The notes below the pieces were generated by a model, which saw only the letters and a program-made list of their open reading frames with translations, was not told the DNA's origin and did not search any database. The translations under genes were made by a program, and so were the position numbers. This document shows positions 43,316 to 45,528 of a stretch of DNA of 45,528 nucleotides, piece after piece. The number at the start of each line of letters is the position of its first letter. The first letter of the stretch is position 1. Origin of the DNA: Desulfobacteraceae bacterium (GTDB taxonomy: Bacteria; Desulfobacterota; Desulfobacteria; Desulfobacterales; Desulfobacteraceae); NCBI GenBank assembly GCA_022712835.1, contig JAFLJU010000062.1:1-45528 (forward strand), given 5' to 3'.

Positions 43316-45178
43316 TTATGCGCTCCGTTTGTCCAATTCTTCCTTGAGGGTCAGGCCCAGGAGCTCAAGGGAATAGGGTTTTTTAATAAAAGGCCCGGCA
43401 CCTAACTCCTGGGCTTTCTCCACATCACGGGTTTTTGAGTAGCCGCTGGTAATGACCGCCCGGATATCAGGATCAATTATTTTCAATTCCCGGAAGGTAT
43501 CAAGTCCACTGATACCCGGATCCATTATCATATCCAGAACCACCAGATCAACTTTATTTTTCCTGACATACACAATGGCGTCCTCCCCGCTGCTGACAAC
43601 CGTCACCTGGTAGCCCAGCCGTTTCATCATATTCCTAGAAATTTTTCGCTGGCTTTCCACATCGTCCACTACAAGAATGGTTTCATTATCCCCTTTATAG
43701 TCACTCAAGGTGTATATCCTATCTGGTTGGGCAGCCTCGACCAAAACCTTGGTCACGGGAAAATAAATTTGAAACAGGGTTTCTCCCTTTTCACTTTTCA
43801 CCTGAATATATCCTTTGTGATCATGGACGGTATTCCATACAATGCTTAAACCTAATCCAGTCCCACTTCTGCCCAAAACTTTTTTCGTATAAAAGGGTTC
43901 AAAAATCCGGTCCAAATCCTGGGTTGAAATACCCGGGCCCGTATCCTTGACACTAAACCTGATATAGGGTCCATCCGTTGTTCGTTCATATCCTTTGAGT
44001 ATTTTCTTTGAAAACTGAACCCTGCTGGTTTTCAAGGTCACATTCCCTTTTTCTTGGATGGCTTCCATGGCATTGGATACAAGATTCATGACTATTTTTC
44101 TCATATGAAGACCAGATGCATTGAGCAACGGAAGAGCGGAATCAAGATTTTTTATTAAAATCACCCCGGGATGAAACCTAGCGACCCGGTCAAATTCGGG
44201 TGAAGATAAATAGTCTTCAATGACATCATTTAAACGAACCGGTTCCAAAACCTTGGCCGACCCCCTGGCAAGGGTTAATAATTCATCCACAATGATTGCC
44301 GCCCGTTTTCCCGAGTCTTTCATGATCAAGAGGGGCTCGATTAGGTGGCTCCCCTCTGGCAGCTCCATTAACAAAAGTTCCGGTATCGACACAATCCCGG
44401 ACAACACATTATTTAAATCATGGGCCACCCCGCCGGCAAGCAAACCAAAGGCCTCCATTTTCTTTGCCTTTTCAAATTCCGTTTCGAGTCGTTCTTTTTC
44501 CTGCAAGGAGGTTATCCGTTCCGTGATATCCCGGATGGCAAAAAGAAGAGCAGGTGCAGAATTATAAACAATTTCAACCACTTTTTTTTCAATATATATT
44601 TTATTCCCGTCCGGCTGAACAATAAACCCGGGCGTCGACTTACTTTTCATTTCCTCACCTGGACAGGAACTGAGAAAAATCAGATCAGGATCAGCACCGG
44701 ACAATTGGCGAGAGGACAATCCGGTCATTCGTTCAAGGCCTGGATTAAAAAAGGTAATCCGCTCATTCTGCAGAATAAAGATTCCTTCTGGCAAAGAATT
44801 TACAAGGTTTTTATATTTTTCCTCGCTTTCCCGGAAGAGACCTTCGGCTTCGGTATGGGCACGAATTTCAAGCGTCAGGCTTTTGTTCATCCGAATCAGC
44901 TCAGTGTCCTGATGTTCCGCCCGATTTTTAATGTGTTGGTTCAAATTTTCAAGGCCCACTTGGGCGAGGAAAGTACGCCTATAAGCATATTCAATTTTAT
45001 ATCCGGCGACCACCATGGTTGTAAGCATGGTCAAAAGAATACCAATCTGGAATATAAACACCCCGGGCAGAGGCGATACCGTCATGGAAAGACCGACCGT
45101 ATATATAAGAATCAAACAAACCCCAAGGAACGTTGAAATCAGATAAGATAACCTAAAGCAAAAGAATCCAATGGGCAA
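43316..45178 (-). CDS. Membrane hybrid histidine kinase with C-terminal receiver
   Basis: A 620-residue sensor kinase. It has two membrane helices with a very short loop (about 11-33 and 37-60), a coiled linker, a PAS domain (about 117-225; LPEGIFILQNERITFFNPGL), a HisKA domain with H253 in LAGGVAHDLNNVLSG, and an HATPase domain (about 365-480; NLVSNAMEAIQ, DTGPGIS, GTGLGLSIV). The C-terminal receiver (about 500-618) has VVDD and the acceptor Asp in VVLDMIMDPG. It has no DNA-binding output. It is the first gene of a unit with the M48 protease, flavin-fold protein and UbiD, gap one base. The signal is unknown and the short loop argues against a large periplasmic sensor. Confidence 0.9.
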   Translation of the reverse strand: MPIGFFCFRLSYLISTFLGVCLILIYTVGLSMTVSPLPGVFIFQIGILLTMLTTMVVAGYKIEYAYRRTFLAQVGLENLNQHIKNRAEHQDTELIRMNKSLTLEIRAHTEAEGLFRESEEKYKNLVNSLPEGIFILQNERITFFNPGLERMTGLSSRQLSGADPDLIFLSSCPGEEMKSKSTPGFIVQPDGNKIYIEKKVVEIVYNSAPALLFAIRDITERITSLQEKERLETEFEKAKKMEAFGLLAGGVAHDLNNVLSGIVSIPELLLMELPEGSHLIEPLLIMKDSGKRAAIIVDELLTLARGSAKVLEPVRLNDVIEDYLSSPEFDRVARFHPGVILIKNLDSALPLLNASGLHMRKIVMNLVSNAMEAIQEKGNVTLKTSRVQFSKKILKGYERTTDGPYIRFSVKDTGPGISTQDLDRIFEPFYTKKVLGRSGTGLGLSIVWNTVHDHKGYIQVKSEKGETLFQIYFPVTKVLVEAAQPDRIYTLSDYKGDNETILVVDDVESQRKISRNMMKRLGYQVTVVSSGEDAIVYVRKNKVDLVVLDMIMDPGISGLDTFRELKIIDPDIRAVITSGYSKTRDVEKAQELGAGPFIKKPYSLELLGLTLKEELDKRSA

Positions 45179-45280
45179 CAGACGAAGAAAAAAGAAAAAT
45201 CGCCCCCATGGGAGAAATATTCACTCAGTTAAAAAAAATCCCCAAATACCGGAGGAAAGAAAAACAAGAACATAGAAACC

Positions 45281-45528
45281 TCAAATATGGTTTTCTGAAT
45301 GACCTTTTTTAAAAATTAAAAATAGAGCCGTGAAAAACAAAACAATCCCTCCCAGGGAAGGTATGATATCCGAAATATAAAACACCTGGATACCGGATAA
45401 TAACAAGAAAAAAAACAGGGCCACACTCCCAAGAAGGCACACCTGTGATGGCAAAATGGATTGCACAAACTTTGATTCAATTTCCCTAGGAAACAACAGA
45501 CACACCCGGGAAGGTGTATTGGATTCAA
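45281..45528 (-). CDS. Partial small membrane protein, N-terminus beyond the window
   Basis: The minus-strand frame is open to the right edge and ends at 45281. A GTG at 45505 could be a start, but the frame continues upstream (ESNTPSRVCLLF), so the protein may be longer. Two membrane helices are seen (LLGSVALFFFLLLSG and IIPSLGGIVLFFTALFLIF), ending in KKGHSENHI. I do not recognise a family. The gap 45179-45280 to the kinase gene has no other gene. Confidence 0.45.
   Translation of the reverse strand, partial: ESNTPSRVCLLFPREIESKFVQSILPSQVCLLGSVALFFFLLLSGIQVFYISDIIPSLGGIVLFFTALFLIFKKGHSENHI

Noticed and set aside
1..45528. CRISPR arrays, tRNA or rRNA genes, insertion sequences, prophage or defence genes
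   Set aside because: I saw no regularly spaced repeats, no cloverleaf-like segments, no transposase or integrase motifs, and none of the familiar defence-system proteins.

Overview
The window looks like chromosome from an anaerobic, motile deltaproteobacterium, most likely a sulfate reducer of the Desulfobacterales. This is inferred, not proved. The supporting signs are an AMP-forming acetate/propionate activation locus with its own sodium:solute symporter, a long UbiD of the kind used for menaquinone, LUD and DUF166 proteins, PomAB-type stator genes and many multidomain sensors. I see no rRNA, tRNA, CRISPR array, transposase or prophage gene. Coding is dense on both strands, with moderate GC and AT-rich gaps.

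Layout. (a) 1-4697, minus strand: a probable operon read from high to low coordinates, with a SurA-N lipoprotein, a SurA-like isomerase, MgtE, RecO and a GHMP kinase that runs off the left edge. (b) 5003-6070: a lone GGDEF protein. (c) 6273-12183: a scattered oligopeptide ABC system (OppF, OppD, large binding lipoprotein) with no permease genes, interrupted by a divergent D-amino-acid-dehydrogenase-like gene and a cold-shock gene. (d) 12452-17294, plus strand: a GAF/HD-GYP c-di-GMP phosphodiesterase, then motA-motB-PilZ-dinB-acylphosphatase, with ATGA-type overlaps. (e) 17318-18631, minus strand: a DUF166 + LUD pair. (f) 19269-31704, plus strand: acetyl-CoA synthetase, propionyl-CoA-synthetase-like ligase, sodium:solute symporter and a 28-residue membrane microprotein. 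These are followed by a membrane PAS protein ending in a DnaQ-type exonuclease, a LemA protein, a cNMP/CBS/DUF294 nucleotidyltransferase and a receiver + ATPase protein. (g) 31713-39557, minus strand: a zinc-ribbon membrane protein, a DUF374 acyltransferase, and an envelope operon (MltF, TAXI-type binding protein, giant DUF748/AsmA-like protein). (h) 39673-45178, minus strand: a tightly packed operon of hybrid histidine kinase, M48 metalloprotease lipoprotein, flavin-fold protein and UbiD. (i) A partial small membrane protein at the right edge.

The most interesting region is (f). Short-chain fatty acid uptake and activation genes are followed directly by a membrane sensor-exonuclease, a LemA protein and a cyclic-nucleotide/CBS-gated nucleotidyltransferase. 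All catalytic motifs of the exonuclease and the nucleotidyltransferase are intact. The arrangement suggests an uncharacterised nucleotide-based control circuit on acetate/propionate uptake or activation. A C9 tract immediately before the nucleotidyltransferase motif raises the possibility that it is switched by slippage.
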